64,000 bases of DNA from the NCBI GenBank assembly GCA_948474755.1, contig CAOLHI010001238.1, positions 124,001-188,000 on the forward strand, read 5' to 3'. This document shows, one piece after another, positions 11,461-23,205 of the stretch; position 1 is the first letter of the stretch; each line of letters starts with the position of its first letter. The notes under the pieces were generated by a model, which made no database searches, was not told the DNA's origin, and saw only the letters and a program-made list of their open reading frames with translations. A program made the translations under genes and the position numbers. Source of the stretch: Ctenosaura bakeri (lineage: Eukaryota > Chordata > Lepidosauria > Squamata > Iguanidae).

Positions 11461-12639
11461 GAAAGTGGCTGATGCACTTGAAACTGCGAGGAATATTTTG
11501 CTTCCACCTCAGATAGCAAGATGTTGGATTGGACTCTTCGGAAATCACAGCAACCATACTTTCAGATCCATTTGAAGCTTCTTATTACTTGCAAAACTGA
11601 AACATCAAGACAAGAGAGATTTTTTTAAAAAAAGGAAGGCCAGGAGAATTAAGCTAGAAGTGAATTTGTCTCATGTTCAGAACAAGCTATCTTTTATAGC
11701 CTGAAAGCTTCTATTTTCTATTTCTTTTCCCCCTACCTAAGATGTACAAATCTCATGAAACACATGTAAAAAGTAGAACATATTAGAAAACAGAGTTTTC
11801 TGGGAAGTAGATTTTCATTCAGCCAGTGTCAAGGATGAACATATAAAGATGAAATCTTAAATATCCATTCTGATTATCATGAAGTTTCTGAAGCCTGTAT
11901 AGCTTTTGTGTGCATTTCTAGCACACAGCCTTGATACAAAAGTTCCATTTCAGAATATGATGTGATAGAAAAGATCTTTGCAATCAAAGGTGGCAGAAGG
12001 TGAAGACTGAAACATTCTATGAATCTGAAAGGATTCCTTTGTTTGGACTGTTCAGAGGATTGGATTTTTGGCAAGCAATGGTGTAGTCCGGTTATCAGTG
12101 AGGTGAAACTGTAGGCTTTTAACGATGCATCTGCTGATTCAACTGAGGCTGTCTAATAAAAATCTTTAGAGGGTGAGGATCACAGTTGCATATTTCCCTT
12201 TCAAAAGGACTTTCTATGTCTGCAGTCCCCCCCCCACAGTACAAGGATGTATATACATATTAAACAATTGCTTGAATTTGTCAAGCTCAAAATCCATGGC
12301 CACACATCAAAAGTTATTAAAAAGTTCATTGTGGAAAAGAATGAATTTAGAATAGTGTATTTTGAAAAAAAAAATCCCCTGAAAAAACTAGGTATTTGAA
12401 AACATTCTACATTTTAAAACATATCTCTAGAGAGACGGACAGCAGATAGATGGGATGGAGAAGGATTAGGTGGAAGAGATTTGTAGTTGAACACTCAGAA
12501 TGAAATGAATTCTGTGGATGTCAATGTTCATCCATTTCATCTTCACAAGTCTTCCCGCTGTAGCAAAAATGAATACTTCTGCACAATTCTCATCCACTAT
12601 TAAAGCTTTCCAAAAGTGCTTCTGGAAATCATTTTGAAC
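11461..12639. other. Unassigned sequence
   Basis: No gene or repeat recognised; AT-rich. Confidence 0.35.
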
Positions 12640-12749
12640 AGAAATACACAAGGCTTTTTTTTTTTTAAATTAAAATTTAAAAAATACAGTTTCTTTGTGT
12701 AAAATTTTTCCTGGGTTTTGAAAAGAAAACAGAAATGTTGCACAGGAAG

Positions 12750-12874
12750 AATCTTGCACAACAAAAAAAAATCTTACCTTCTCTCAAAGGAGCAATCTTG
12801 CACAATAAAATCATGTGGCTATTTTGTGTGCAATTTTTTTTTTTTTACATGTAAGATTTTTGTTGTGCAAGATT
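12750..12874. repeat. Inverted repeat, about 24-bp arms
   Basis: Left arm 12750-12777 begins AATCTTGCACAACAAAA and ends ATCTTAC. Right arm 12851-12874 is its complement, except that the left arm has four extra A residues. Loop about 73 bp. Confidence 0.8.
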
Positions 12875-13237
12875 GCATTTTGTGTGTGTGTGTGTGCAGA
12901 ATGGTGATGTTTGGAAACAATGTGGTTTTTTTGCACAAAACTATAAACTTCTCATGCAAAATATATATGTCTGCACAGAATAATTTCCTGACATTCTTCA
13001 GGATGTGTGAATATTGGGTGAAAACTGCACAAAATTTTCTACACTGTACTAATCTACATGACTGCCCAAAGTGTTAAGTAACTCATTTTTTAGACAAAAA
13101 ACAAATAAAAGTGAATCTTATTTCCAGTGCTAACAAAACACACATTTTCTCATTCTCGGTGAGAAAAGGGTCCTCACAAACTGAAATAACTCATTTTAGA
13201 AATTGTCACTGACTGTGAAATGTGCTGCATTTTGGAA

Positions 13238-13239
13238 TT

Positions 13240-13291
<52 letters not shown>
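13238..13291 (+). repeat. (TTTC)n microsatellite
   Basis: About 13 perfect TTTC units, a homopyrimidine tract. Confidence 0.95.
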
Positions 13292-13878
13292 GGTGAAAAT
13301 TCTATTTCTGTAAAAAAAAAGGCCTTTTTACAGAAGCCAGTTTTTGCATAGAAAATCCTGTGTTTGTACAAACTACAATGTTTTTGTCAATTAGCAATGT
13401 ATATTGTGCAAAAAAAAATTGGCAAAAAAAATTCAAAATGTGACAAATGATTACGAAGGTGTGAAAAATAATAATCTCACCACTAGGAGAAAACATTTTA
13501 AATTATTTATTCTTGTAGGAAATTATTCCTTTAATGCTCCCGATCCCAGACTGACCTATTTCCTGACCACCACCACCCCAAGCTGGAAGAGTGAGAAGGC
13601 AGCTCAGCAAAGCAGAATCATTTTAGTAGGCCATGTTTTGATTTCTAATGCAAGTCTGCAATTGTTGTGAATCAGCTAACTGCTAACAGAACACTGGTGT
13701 TGATGCCAGAGCCTCTTGATCCTTGCCTGCCTTCCCCCACTTCACCTCTTGATATTGCATGAGGTTGGTGGAGATGGAGCCAAGAGAGAATCCCAACACA
13801 AGAGAATCTTCTAGAACACCCACCCGAAATCTTCAATAGTTGCAAAAACTTCAGTTTTTCATGATGTCTGGCAGCAAG

Positions 13879-14749
13879 TGTTATCACGGTTATGATATGT
13901 CGGGTGAGAGCACTAGATATCCTTTTGATATCAAATAATTTGGCCTTTGCTTGACCTTTCTCTGCCACCCTACTCCACGTGTCTGCAGAGGCTTCTTGGA
14001 CGAGCATGTATGGGTGTGGCCGTTAATGGTTGTACATTCCAAGACCCCATTCAGGCAAGCAACTTAAGCCTCTCCGTTGCTTTAGGGAAAAACCTCCCTG
14101 CAAACTGGCTTTGCTCGGCACATATACACACAAAGCTGCACAGCCAAGAGCCAAGCCACTCCTTTATGTCGGGCCATTAACGAACTGGCCACACTATTGT
14201 CTTAAGAGCTAAACCCATCATGCAAAGCTTGACCTTTTCCAACTCCTTTGTCCAACTCCAAATTTCCTTTATTCTCACCGAGCATGACATAACCTGTAGG
14301 TAAACTCCACCCTATAAAAGTTCCCCACTTTTGGGAGCACTTTGGACTACTTTAGACTTCCATCCCCCCTTGCTGCTGGTCGTCTAAGGAAACTCCCCTC
14401 AGTGAGCCCCGCTGAGCTTTCTTCCCTGGAACCCCGCTTCTCTCCAGGACTACGAGACCAGGTGTCGTATTGCCTTTCCCAAAAAACCTCTCCATTTCTA
14501 TTTCTCAGTTAGTTAGTTTATGTCTTGTCTTGCGTGTTTCTTGTCTTTAATAAAACATTGTTTGTTACTCTGAAGACCTTGTCTAGCCACTCTCTGACCT
14601 GACGCTGTATACATAGGGCTAAAGATCTCAGCTAAAGTTACCCTGCCTCTCGTTTAGCTGAGAGAGTGCTCAAGCTAACTTCCTCCAACTTGTGTTTTTA
14701 TTTGGTTATTTGGCTGCCCCTCCTGGGACCCTCAACATATAGGGTAACA
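13879..14749 (+). mobile_element. Solo LTR, family A, copy 1
   Basis: 871 bp starting TGTTATC and ending GGTAACA, flanked by CAAG at 13875-13878 and 14750-14753 (4-bp target duplication). Signals of a retroviral-type LTR are present: TATAAAA at 14323-14329 and AATAAA at 14549-14554. They place the transcription start about 470 bp in and give a U3-R-U5 layout. A palindromic GATATC-N5-GATATC block lies 37 bp from the start. No internal retroviral genes adjoin it, so it is a solo LTR left by recombination. Long terminal TGTTA/TAACA ends and 4-bp duplications suit ERV1-like or Gypsy-like elements; I cannot choose. Confidence 0.88.
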
Positions 14750-14828
14750 CAAGGAGGAAGCTGATTAAAACATTCTTTAACCCTTAAGGGAATGGATAAT
14801 TTAAAGGAGTCCATCTCTAGTGGGTGAG

Positions 14829-14981
14829 TGTGTGCGCCTTGAAGTTGTCTGTCAACCTATGAAGACTCCATGAATTTCAGAGGGTTAAGGAATATGCTGA
14901 GTTGATTTTGCCAATTCTTTCCTCTGAAATATACCATACAGCACCTGGTATCCATTGGTGGTCTCCCATCCAAGTACTAGT
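14829..14981 (-). mobile_element. 5S-rRNA-headed SINE, truncated
   Basis: On the minus strand the head contains CTTGGATGGGAGACC, which is 5S rRNA sequence, then the body CCAGGTGCTGTATGGTATAT, CAGAGGAAAG, and the end resembling GACAACTTCAAGGCGCACAC. The 5' part of the 5S head is missing. This corresponds to the Sauria SINE type with a 5S head, as I recall the family. It lies close to the solo LTR at 13879 but is independent. Confidence 0.75.
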
Positions 14982-14991
14982 ATACAATACC

Positions 14992-15065
14992 ATTTATTTA
15001 TTTATTTTTTTATTTGATCTATATTTTCCCTTTCTCCCAAAACTGGGCCTCAAGATCTAAATCTA
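14992..15065 (-). mobile_element. Minus-strand LINE/SINE 3' tail fragment
   Basis: TTTATTTATTTATTTTTTAT then TTGATCTATATTTTCCCTTT and CTGGGCCTCAAG are the complement of the common reptile tail 'gggaaaggcgggatataaat'. Only the tail remains. Confidence 0.5.
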
Positions 15066-17557
15066 AAGCACATGTTTAAGGGTATGGTCCTGAATCATTG
15101 TAATTTTGGGGCATATTGGACCACTACTGAACATTAAAAAGCCTTGAACATAAGTAGTTAAACTAGAAGTATTGTTCCTGTTGTTGTGGTTGTGGTTGTT
15201 GTTAACAACTTATATTATCCCGTTACTCTGTTCAGTTTTTCTTCATGGCTTCTATTTCATACAAAGAGAATCCAATGCCATAGCTGTTGCTAATGTCCTA
15301 GACCAAAAAGTGGTTAGGAAAAGTGGTTTGTACAGATGATCATGTATAGTTCAGACCTCTATCTTAGAAATAAGCATGGACAAATGTTTCATATTTACAA
15401 CTCCTGGCTGAAGAAACAGTTTGCCAGTGATAGTCATGCAATGGCAAACAATAAAATAAAATAAAATAATAAAAAATCTCTGCAGAACAACATGTAAAAA
15501 GAATACTTCAGCTTCTCAGGAATGTGTCACTTATACAGACAGTTATTCTCCATCATTATTTTGCATACATAAATTTTCATCATGCATGGAATAGCAAGTT
15601 GGGAGGAAAGCTAATTTGTATGGTTACTTTGACCTTCTCTTGGGGGTAGGTAAGATTTTGTGAATCCTTAATAACAGAGAAACATGCATGGAGTCTCTGT
15701 TTTTCCCTTCATTGTATATCTGCAAGGATAACTCAACATCTTGTGTGAACTGTGCCATACCTGTATCACTGACAACTGTTAACATGGCTCAATTTAGTGT
15801 TTGATAGGAGGGCAACATAAAGCATTGGCATAGGTTTTGATCTTATCAGTTTCAATCACACCCATAAATCTGTGTTCCAGAAAAGTATCTAACTTTCCTC
15901 TGACTTTCTGTGAAGCCCATATTTCCCTCTAGTCCCATCAAAGTTCACTATATTAACCCAGGAGTTATAGGTTTCTACAGAAATAAATTCTTCTAGCAGT
16001 AGCAAAATGTACTTGCTGGACTTACCACCGGTCTCTCAAAATCTCATTCACTTGTAGAAGAGGCTCTTTTTGAATGTTAACATCTGGAAGCAGAATAGCT
16101 CTTCCACTTTAGTTTCATATCCAGCAGAAGTTAAACATTGTAGAAATTCAATTATGGCCCATCTTCTTCACTTCTAGAAATTTTTGCAGCTTTCTTTGAT
16201 CCAACAACTAACTTAAGTCACATTAATTTCAAGGGGGTTTGCTCTAGATAGGATTAGTATTTGGCTCTATATTTTAAAATTTAGTGCTATATGTTTAAAT
16301 AAAGTAAATAAAATATTTAAAAGAACTTGGATATTTGTATTAAAAATGGAGATCAATGCAGATGTGGAACGGAATTGACATATGAATATGTGAAACTAGT
16401 ATGATCCAGCATTAAATTGATCCATTCATCCTTCATTCCAATGAACAGTGCATTTTTGTTTGTCACAAGAAGAGGTGTAGAAACCAGTAAAAACAAGTTT
16501 TAGATTTCCTGTTTTAAAATAGTGTGAAGAGATAGGGCCAGGAAACAACAGGCTTTAAATGGACCAAATCTTTGGCCTTTCTTTTGCTTTGCAGAAACTT
16601 CTGGCTTCTAGAACCAGACAAATAAATGAGTATTTGATGACAAGGAACCAGGCATTTTGCAACTGCTATTATTCTTCTGATGAAATTCAATAGTGATTAA
16701 GTTTCATTAGACTGAAGTGCTGCATCTGGAGCTAGTTGGGAAAGGGAAAGATATCTATTGAACAGACACAGAAAAAGTACTTGAAAGAATGGTCCTCTGG
16801 GAAGCTTTCATTGGTCTACACTGTAAGAATTCTTCTATAAAGATCTCCAAAAGTCAGATGCATGAGTAGAACAGTGTTTGCCTTGTATTTGTGAAAATTC
16901 TATCTGTGGCTTGCATTGAGGTCCATAGGATATCATGAAAGGATGTGTTAAATCCATTGTCATTTTAGTTAGCTCTCAGAAGCCCCAATTCTTCAAGGTT
17001 TAGCAACAATTTAAAAATAAATAAATAAAGATTTTTAGCTGTCACATCTGCCAAGAAAAACAGTTGCTGGAATCCTATTGGTCCCTTATGGATGTGCATA
17101 TTCCCTAAGGAAGTGGCTGGGTATTTGTGTTCAATGTTATATTCCTTTCAAGTTTGCTGAAATTGAATTCCATGTATAAAGGCACTGGGTATGCAGAGAG
17201 ACAGAGAGATGTAGATCAGCATGCATATCTGGCTGTATATGTGCATTCAGTTGTGCATTTGGGTGTGCACAATACTGCCGTTCAACACAAGGATTGTGTG
17301 ACATAACTACATGCAGACATTAATGCTATATGATCTGGAGATAAGTTGTCAGTGAGTTGGTCAGTTCTCTAGAATGGGATAGGGGGTGTTACAGTTCACT
17401 CAGAGAATGAGACAGGGGGTGGACAGTGACTATGAAAGGTAGTAGCAGCAGAAGAAAGAACCTGAGAGCTTGGGCCACCACTGGCCATGGCACATCTTTG
17501 GTATCTCACTATAACCTGTGATTCTTCTTTATGTGATTCCCTAGCTGTGATTCCCTA
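15066..17557. other. 2.5 kb mostly unique sequence
   Basis: No gene found. 16204-16270 carries a degenerate copy of the short interspersed repeat (ATTAATTTCAAGGGGGTTTG). A brief AAAT run lies at 17013-17031. Confidence 0.4.
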
Positions 17558-17829
17558 GCTGATCCAGAGACTAGGACAAGGAGCAATGGATTCAAATTAC
17601 AGGAAAAGAGATTCCACCTAAACCTCAGGAAGAACTTCCTGATGATTGTGGCTGTCTGACAGTGGCATATGCTGCCTTGGAGTATAGTGGAGTCTCCTTC
17701 TTTGGAAGTTTTTAAGCAGAGGCTGGATGGCCATCTGTCAGGAGGACTTTGATGTGGGTTTCTACATGACAGGGGATTGGATTGGATGGCTCCTGTGGTC
17801 TCTTCCAGCTCTATGATTCTATGATTCTG
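17558..17829 (+). mobile_element. CR1 LINE 3' end
   Basis: Clear CR1 terminus: CAAGGAGCAATGGATTCAAA, GAGATTCCACCTAAACCTCA, GGAAGAACTTCCTGA, TCTGACAGTGGCATATGCTG, GAGTCTCCTTCTTTGGAAG, AAGCAGAGGCTGGATGGCCA, then TCTTCCAGCTCTATG and ATTCTATG octamer repeats at 17811-17829. This is the amniote CR1 3' end, known for very strong conservation. The copy is 5'-truncated at about 17558 and has no coding region. Confidence 0.92.
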
Positions 17830-18040
17830 CTGCTTGCCACTGTTTATAGGTGAGATCAGAAACATCACAGTACTGTAAAAATTTCTATAACATTGATGGC
17901 TTCAGGTGCAATGAGGACAAGTGAAAAGTATCCATGTTGAACAGTACAACTCATCCAGGCTTTTCTTTCCTCAGATAAACAATCTGTTGTTAATTTCTGT
18001 CATGTTGGTTTCAATTTATGGTGATCTCCAAGATGTACTA

Positions 18041-18350
18041 GCCCTTTCCCCTTACCGGCATTGGGACAGGAGAGCAGTAGGACTGTGATGATGGTCCTCC
18101 ATGTTGTGGTCCCATTCTCCTCCCATCACCAGGCAGTGCGATTGTGGACTAAATCATGTCCATCGTGCTTCCTTTGATAGGGAACCAGCTGGCACAAAAG
18201 GGAGTGCTCCCATCGCACTCCCTTCCCAGCAGATCCGCTGCAGGGATCGCCACCAGAGAACAATGACATAAGGCAGGGCGCAGAAAGCACCACTGTGATT
18301 GAGAGCCCTGCTAAAGTCTTGCAGACTCAGGGTCATGGTTCCCTTGACTG
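18041..18350. repeat. Hairpin-bearing, MITE-like segment (uncertain)
   Basis: Begins GCCCTTTCCCCTTACCGG, similar to the GGCCCTTTCC end of the Harbinger-like MITEs, and includes a perfect 10-bp hairpin (AAGGGAGTGC 18198-18207, GCACTCCCTT 18215-18224). GC content is higher than around it. No right-hand inverted end or target duplication was found, so it may be a truncated relative. Confidence 0.35.
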
Positions 18351-18727
18351 AAGCAATCCATCTGTAATGCAGTCTTCTTTTTTTACCTACTGCCTTCTAC
18401 CTTAACAAAAATTACCAAAATTCCAAAAATTGCTGTCTCATATTATGTCCAAAGTATGACAGCTTCAGTTGAGTCATTTTCTCTTTTAGGTTTGCTCTAT
18501 TTTTATTTTTTTGGCAGTCCATGGTATCCATAGAACTCTTTTCCAGCACCACATTTCAAACGAGCAGTCTGAATTGTTAATCTCATTTATTAAAAAAAAG
18601 CACATTTCAGTAACTGTTTATGAATTGTAGATCATTTCTGGTCAGCAAGGGGATTAATTATGGGTTCTACCAATGAATCTTGTAGTGATTAGCTTCATTC
18701 TTGTATAACCACATGAATATAGTGTTA

Positions 18728-18941
18728 TTGTGTGCCTCCAACTCATTTATGATTTATGGCAACCCTAACAGGTCTTTCTTGACAAAATTTGTTTAGAGGG
18801 GATTTGCTTTTGTCTTCTTCTGAGGCTGAGAATATGACTTGCCCAAGGTCACCCGGAGGCTTCAAGGGCTGAATATGGATTCAAACCCTGGTCTCCAGAG
18901 TCGTAGTCCAATGCTCAAACCACTACACAATGCTGGCTCTC
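18728..18941 (-). mobile_element. tRNA-headed CORE/MIR-like SINE
   Basis: Complement reads GAGAGCCAGCATTGTGTAGT, GGTTTGAGCATTGGACTACG (B-box-like GGATTCAAACC partner region follows), TGACCTTGGGCAAGTCATAT, CTCAGCCTCAGAAGAAGAC and the end ATGAGTTGGAGGCACACAAT. The tRNA-like head, the CORE text (GACCTTGGGCAAGTCA) and the tail match copies at 30346 and 57691. Nearly full length. The tail CGACTTGAAGGCACAC-type end is shared with the 5S-headed SINE. Confidence 0.8.
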
Positions 18942-19569
18942 GAATATAACCTACAGGTGCAGAATTGAATGTACATACTCAAAAACTTATAAACAATACA
19001 CATGACTATTGATTTGTGACCAGAACAACTGGAGACACAGGTTGCAGAGCTGAGGCCATTACAAAATGTGGCAAGGGGCCCTTTGCTGAGTCGTTCATCT
19101 TGGCTATTGAATTAATACTAACATTTGTATGAAGACCATTTTGAAGAGAATTAGCTTCTAAATCCATTCCAAACTATAGACCTTGCTGTACGTTGAACAT
19201 CGGTGCTCTATGTTTCCCCCCACCCTGCAATTTTTAATTCTATTGAAAGCTTATTGTGAGATACCATATGGGCTACTCCAGTAACCTGCATCCTGTACAT
19301 TCAAGGGCACATTAATCCGCTTTATATTTCAAAAATAATGCAATGAAATCCAGCTGGATTGTAGTTCAATAAAAAAAAATCTGCATGCCCTTTTATCATT
19401 TTTATTATCTCTTGGCTGAGTCAATCATTATGTGGATCAATCGAGTCATTTCATTATGATTCAAATGCGCTCAACACATAATGAAAATATTGGTCTCTAA
19501 GGAGAATTTATTTGCAAAAATAAAAGTAACATTTTTCTATTTGGCGATAAAGTTAATAACTTCTGGGGA
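18942..19569. other. Unassigned; possible conserved noncoding segment
   Basis: No repeat seen. 19370-19560 is dense in short A/T motifs (TCAATCATTATGTGG, TCATTATGATTCAAATGCG, CATAATGAAAATATTGG) of the kind found in conserved noncoding elements. This is only an impression. Confidence 0.25.
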
Positions 19570-19850
19570 ACTTATTTATTTATTTGTTTAATCCCTAGAA
19601 ATATTTATATACTGCCTTTCAGCCCTCATAACAAAACAATCCAGATGCAGTAAAAAAAGGTGAACAATAAAATGACTATAAAGACAGATGAAATAAAAAT
19701 AGTTATTTCTTGCAAAGTTAGCAACCAGGTAATAGCCTGACAAAATGAAAAATGGCTTGATTGAGCATCCAAAGAAAAACTTCAGAGAAAGGACCAGTTA
19801 AATCTCTCTTGAGAGAACATTCCATAACTGAGGTGCTACCACTGTGAAGG
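19570..19850 (-). mobile_element. Minus-strand non-LTR retroelement 3' end (class uncertain)
   Basis: Starts with TTATTTATTTATTTGTTTAA and ATATTTATATACTGCCTTTC (complement of a 'ggcggtatataaat' tail). Further in, CTCTTGAGAGAACATTCC, ATAACTGAGGTGCTACCACT and GTGAAGGCCC are the complement of text common in reptile LINE-derived repeats (GGGCCTT...GTGG...GGAAT). No frame is open. Confidence 0.5.
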
Positions 19851-20536
19851 CCCAACCCATATTATCACCAGCTGTACTCCCTTGGCCATGGAACACAGTG
19901 AGGAGACACTGATGATAGCGTAGTTTACTTATAATCTATTTATTTACAATAATTGGTAATCAGGTTCAGGTGGGGGAGATGGTGCTTTAGGTGCTTTATA
20001 TATCCTAGGTTCAAAGGCATTTCAGGCCTAGACGCTAATCAAGAAAAGGAAACAAATAAGAAAGTTTGCATCATAGCAGAATATGTGTTTATGATATAAA
20101 TACATGAAGTACATTTTAATAAATGTAATCTTGAGGGAAATGGTTCATATTAGCCTCATTTTTAATGTTGTGTCCACTTGGTCATTTCTTCTATGGTCCA
20201 GCCTCACATCGCACTGCAAACAGCCAATATTCTAATAAATGTTTTTTGTGTTGTACCTCTGGAAGTTTTGGAAATACGCGATTAACATCATGTTCTTTTC
20301 TAACTCCCTGTACTTGTCCTCTTACCTATATTTTCAAACAAAAGGTCCAAAAGCACAGCTTGTAAAAATTACCTTTTCAGCTTGCAACTCCCAGGCTCCC
20401 TCAATCAGCATGGCCACAGGGAGTTGTAGATCAGAAAAGTAACTTTCCCAAATCTCTGTTCAAAAAGCATTAAGAAACCGAGTAATCTGCCACTACTGCA
20501 GATAAGCTTATTTTAGTACATTGTTGCCATCCTCTA
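19851..20536. other. Unassigned sequence
   Basis: No gene or recognised repeat; short unsupported open frames only. Confidence 0.35.
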
Positions 20537-20682
20537 CAGCAGGGGAAGGAATTATGTAGCCCTCTAGATGTCATTGGGATTCAAGTCGCAATATCCATAG
20601 CCAGTGTAGCCACTAGGAAAGGATGCTGGGAATTATTGTTCAGCAATATCTGGAGAGCCACATGATTTTCATCTCTGCTCTG
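20537..20682. mobile_element. hAT-like MITE
   Basis: Ends CAGCAGGGGAAGGAATTATG and CAGAGCAGAGATGAAAATCA (complement of the right end) are related. TAGCCCTCTAGATGTC and its partner TATCTGGAGAGCCACA form the next inverted block. This is the common 'TGGCCCTCCAGATGTTG' hAT-type element of reptiles. No matching 8-bp duplication remains, so the copy is old. Confidence 0.55.
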
Positions 20683-21690
20683 CAACGGACTCCTGTGTTA
20701 TTTAGTTGCCACAAACTGAGTCCAAATTATGGCCTCAATTGCTCTCCCCTTGCTCAAGCTAGGACAAAAACTTTTAAGAAGTTGTGATCACCAGCCCCAT
20801 CCTGCATCTTGTTCTCCTCATAATGCCTCCTGAGGCAAGTAACTTCACTGTGTTTAAGGATAGGGCTTGCCTTGAGTTCTCTCCATGCAAGTAGCCAGTT
20901 GTGGACTCTGTATCTGCCACTCAGACAAACAGAAACATCTTTTCTTCATCTGGTTTAATTCTCAAATCCCTATTTGCCTAATTTTCTGTGATTTGGTAAT
21001 GATCAGTAAGGGTGGTTGGGATTTTGGTTCATTTTTAATAACAACTTTTCAAATTGCCAAATTTTTTCAAAAAATTTGAGAGAAGACTTTAAACTATTTG
21101 AATGTGGGAGAAAGTGTCACTGACCAATTTACCTGTTGAGCCAAGAGGACTTTGCATGCTCAGCTCTTAAAAGTCTACTTTTCTCTCCCTGGGTGTTATT
21201 CAAACATGTTTGTGGTATTGAATTGGGGTTACCTTTTTTTTTTCCCCTGAGAGGCTGCTCAATAGGCAGCAACTACATTATCCTCTTATCCAATAAGAAT
21301 AGCAATACTGAGAAACATACTGCATTTGGCCAGTGCAAATGGATGAGAATTTCATCCACTTTGCAGATTTTTTCATAAATTCAGTGGAAATAACCTGCAG
21401 TTAAAAAAAAAAAAAGAATGTGAAAGAAAGCAAAACCAGTGTCCATTTTTAGTTATTACTCCCTGTTGGAGGCAGGCTAAGACACCTTCTCTTCTAATCC
21501 TGAAAATAACAATTATGAAATCATCCAAGGGCAGGATCTTTGGCAGTCTAGATGCTGTTGGACTAAAAATCCTATCATTGCTCACCATTTGTCATGGAAA
21601 CTAATGCTACCGTGTACTGGAGTTCAACAACATATGCAGGGCAACGGGTTCCTTATCCATCATATAATATTTCAAATAAGGGGAAACCTG
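20683..21690. other. Unassigned sequence
   Basis: About 1 kb without gene or recognised repeat. Confidence 0.35.
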
Positions 21691-21691
21691 G

Positions 21692-21894
21692 GGCCCTTTA
21701 ACACTACACAGTTAAGACCACTTTAACTGCTATGGTTATATCCCCAAGATTCCTGGCGTTTGCAGTTTGGGGACACTCTGTGTCTGAGAATTCTAAACAC
21801 TTCCCACTATGCTTCAAATCTCAGGGTTCCATAAGATGGAAACATGGCCATTAAGTGGAATCATAATTCTATAATTGTGAAGTGTAAAATGGCC
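21692..21894. mobile_element. Foldback MITE, diverged copy
   Basis: Inverted ends GGCCCTTTAACACTACACAG and, complemented from the right, GGCCATTTTACACTTCACAA. Interior AGATTCCTGGCGTTTGCAGT and CCATAAGATGG pair across the centre, as in the copies at 33675 and 55540. No target duplication visible. Confidence 0.65.
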
Positions 21895-22834
21895 TCTGCA
21901 AGATCCAAAAAGTCTGTTTTTGCAGGTCCAACAGAGAGACTGTATTTTCAAAATTTTCTTTTTGATTCCTCTTTGTCCCCTTAACCACGCTGCACATGGG
22001 TAATGGGAGCAGCCAGAGTTCAGTTAACATGTGGCTAGATCTATTTAAAAACACTTTAAAATGACTTGAAAACAAAGGAACTCTCTACCCTTTTTGTGGA
22101 CCCTGGCAGACATCACACACTCAAGCAGCTGGTGTAAAAAGGCATTTCCCTGAGCAACCTGGTATTTGTCTCACTTTGATAACTTTTTTTTAAAAAAATG
22201 TTTTGCCAGTTGGAGCAAGAATTTTTCTATTACTTCTAGATATAATGTAAACACTATTCTCCATAAATCAGTTTAATGTTATGTATTAATTGCAGTCCTG
22301 TGTCCTGGAATCCCCCTCCCCCACTCTGCTACTCACATCATCAGCATGGTTCACAATCTCATAATAATAATAATGAAGTTGTAGCCTAAGAGCCTCCAAC
22401 TCTGCTGGAAGTAACAGCAAATCCCATTGATTCTCAACAAGGGCAGTAATTGATGCCAATGTATATAAGCTGACTTGATTCAGCTAAGCCTCTTGATGCA
22501 TTCTGATTTTTTAAAAAAAGCAGATATGAACAGTTCCTCACAACTATTCTGTTTATACCAGTTTCAATTCAAACAATTGCAGCAGAAAGTTTATTAAATA
22601 TGTTACAGGCGTTGAGTAATTTCCGCAAATCTCTTCAATCACTTATGTTTATATGATGGATTCAGCTGCTATAATTATTGTGCAGGCTCTGGACCAAGCC
22701 CATTATAAAGTTAAATCCTTCCATAAGACTGTAGAACATTCCAGGAAGTACATCAGAGAAAAGTGTATGCTTTTAAACTGTAAGCTGCCACTTTGACTTT
22801 AAGTCAATAGAAAAAGCAGCAATGCAAAAGAATG
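21895..22834. other. Unassigned sequence
   Basis: No gene or recognised repeat. Confidence 0.35.
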
Positions 22835-22905
22835 CTTAAAGGCTTGGATCCTCCTAAGCATACTGAGCAAGGAGTAAGTCCTACTGGAATCAGTGGAACA
22901 TTGTC
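22835..22905. repeat. Short interspersed repeat, degenerate
   Basis: TTGGATCCTCCTAAGCATAC and GAGTAAGTCCTACTGGAATC resemble the complement/forward text of the repeat at 29115-29195 (GGAGTAA--C-ATTGAAT). Confidence 0.45.
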
Positions 22906-22947
22906 TTCAACAACATAAGTGGTGTGGGGTTGCAAAAATGTCATTTG

Positions 22948-22949
<2 letters not shown>

Positions 22950-22979
<30 letters not shown>
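22950..22979 (+). repeat. (AC)n microsatellite
   Basis: About 15 AC units beside the 3' end of a minus-strand 5S-type SINE, whose tail normally reads GTGTGTG. Confidence 0.95.
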
Positions 22980-22982
<3 letters not shown>

Positions 22983-22999
22983 TTAGCTGATATTTGCAA

Positions 23000-23205
23000 T
23001 GCATCCAATTGTCTGTCTGGTGATTCCATGAATTTCGTAGTGTTTTCTTAGGCAAAGAATACTCAGAGGTGGTTTGCCATTTCTTTCCTCTAAAATATAG
23101 CCCAGAGCATCTGAAATTTCTTGGCAGTCCCCTGTCCACACACCAACCAGGTCAGACCCTGCTTAGCTTCCAAGATCAGGTGGGATCTAGTACCTTCAAA
23201 GATTT
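23000..23205 (-). mobile_element. 5S-rRNA-headed SINE
   Basis: Plus-strand text TGCTTAGCTTCCAAGATCAG and GTCAGACC is the complement of 5S rRNA (GATC-TGGAAGCTAAGCA). It is followed by the diagnostic body (GAATACTCAGAGGTGGTTTG, TTTCTTTCCTCTAAAATATA, CCATGAATTTCGTAGTG). Decayed compared with the copy at 46602/47635. The stretch TGTCCACACACCAACCAGG replaces the usual CCATCCAAGTACTAACC. Confidence 0.8.

Larger units (their letters stand above)
12640..13480. repeat. TTGCACAA-rich degenerate tract
   Basis: Variants of TTGCACAA, TGCAAAA and TTTTGCA recur about every 20-60 bp through this tract. It also holds poly-T/poly-A runs, a GT run at 12879-12896 and a TTTC microsatellite. Inside it 12750-12777 and 12851-12874 form an inverted repeat. 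It may be a decayed minisatellite; I cannot assign a mobile element. Confidence 0.5.

Noticed and set aside
17509..17868. 119-codon minus-strand open frame
   Set aside because: Antisense to the CR1 3' end, which is noncoding here.
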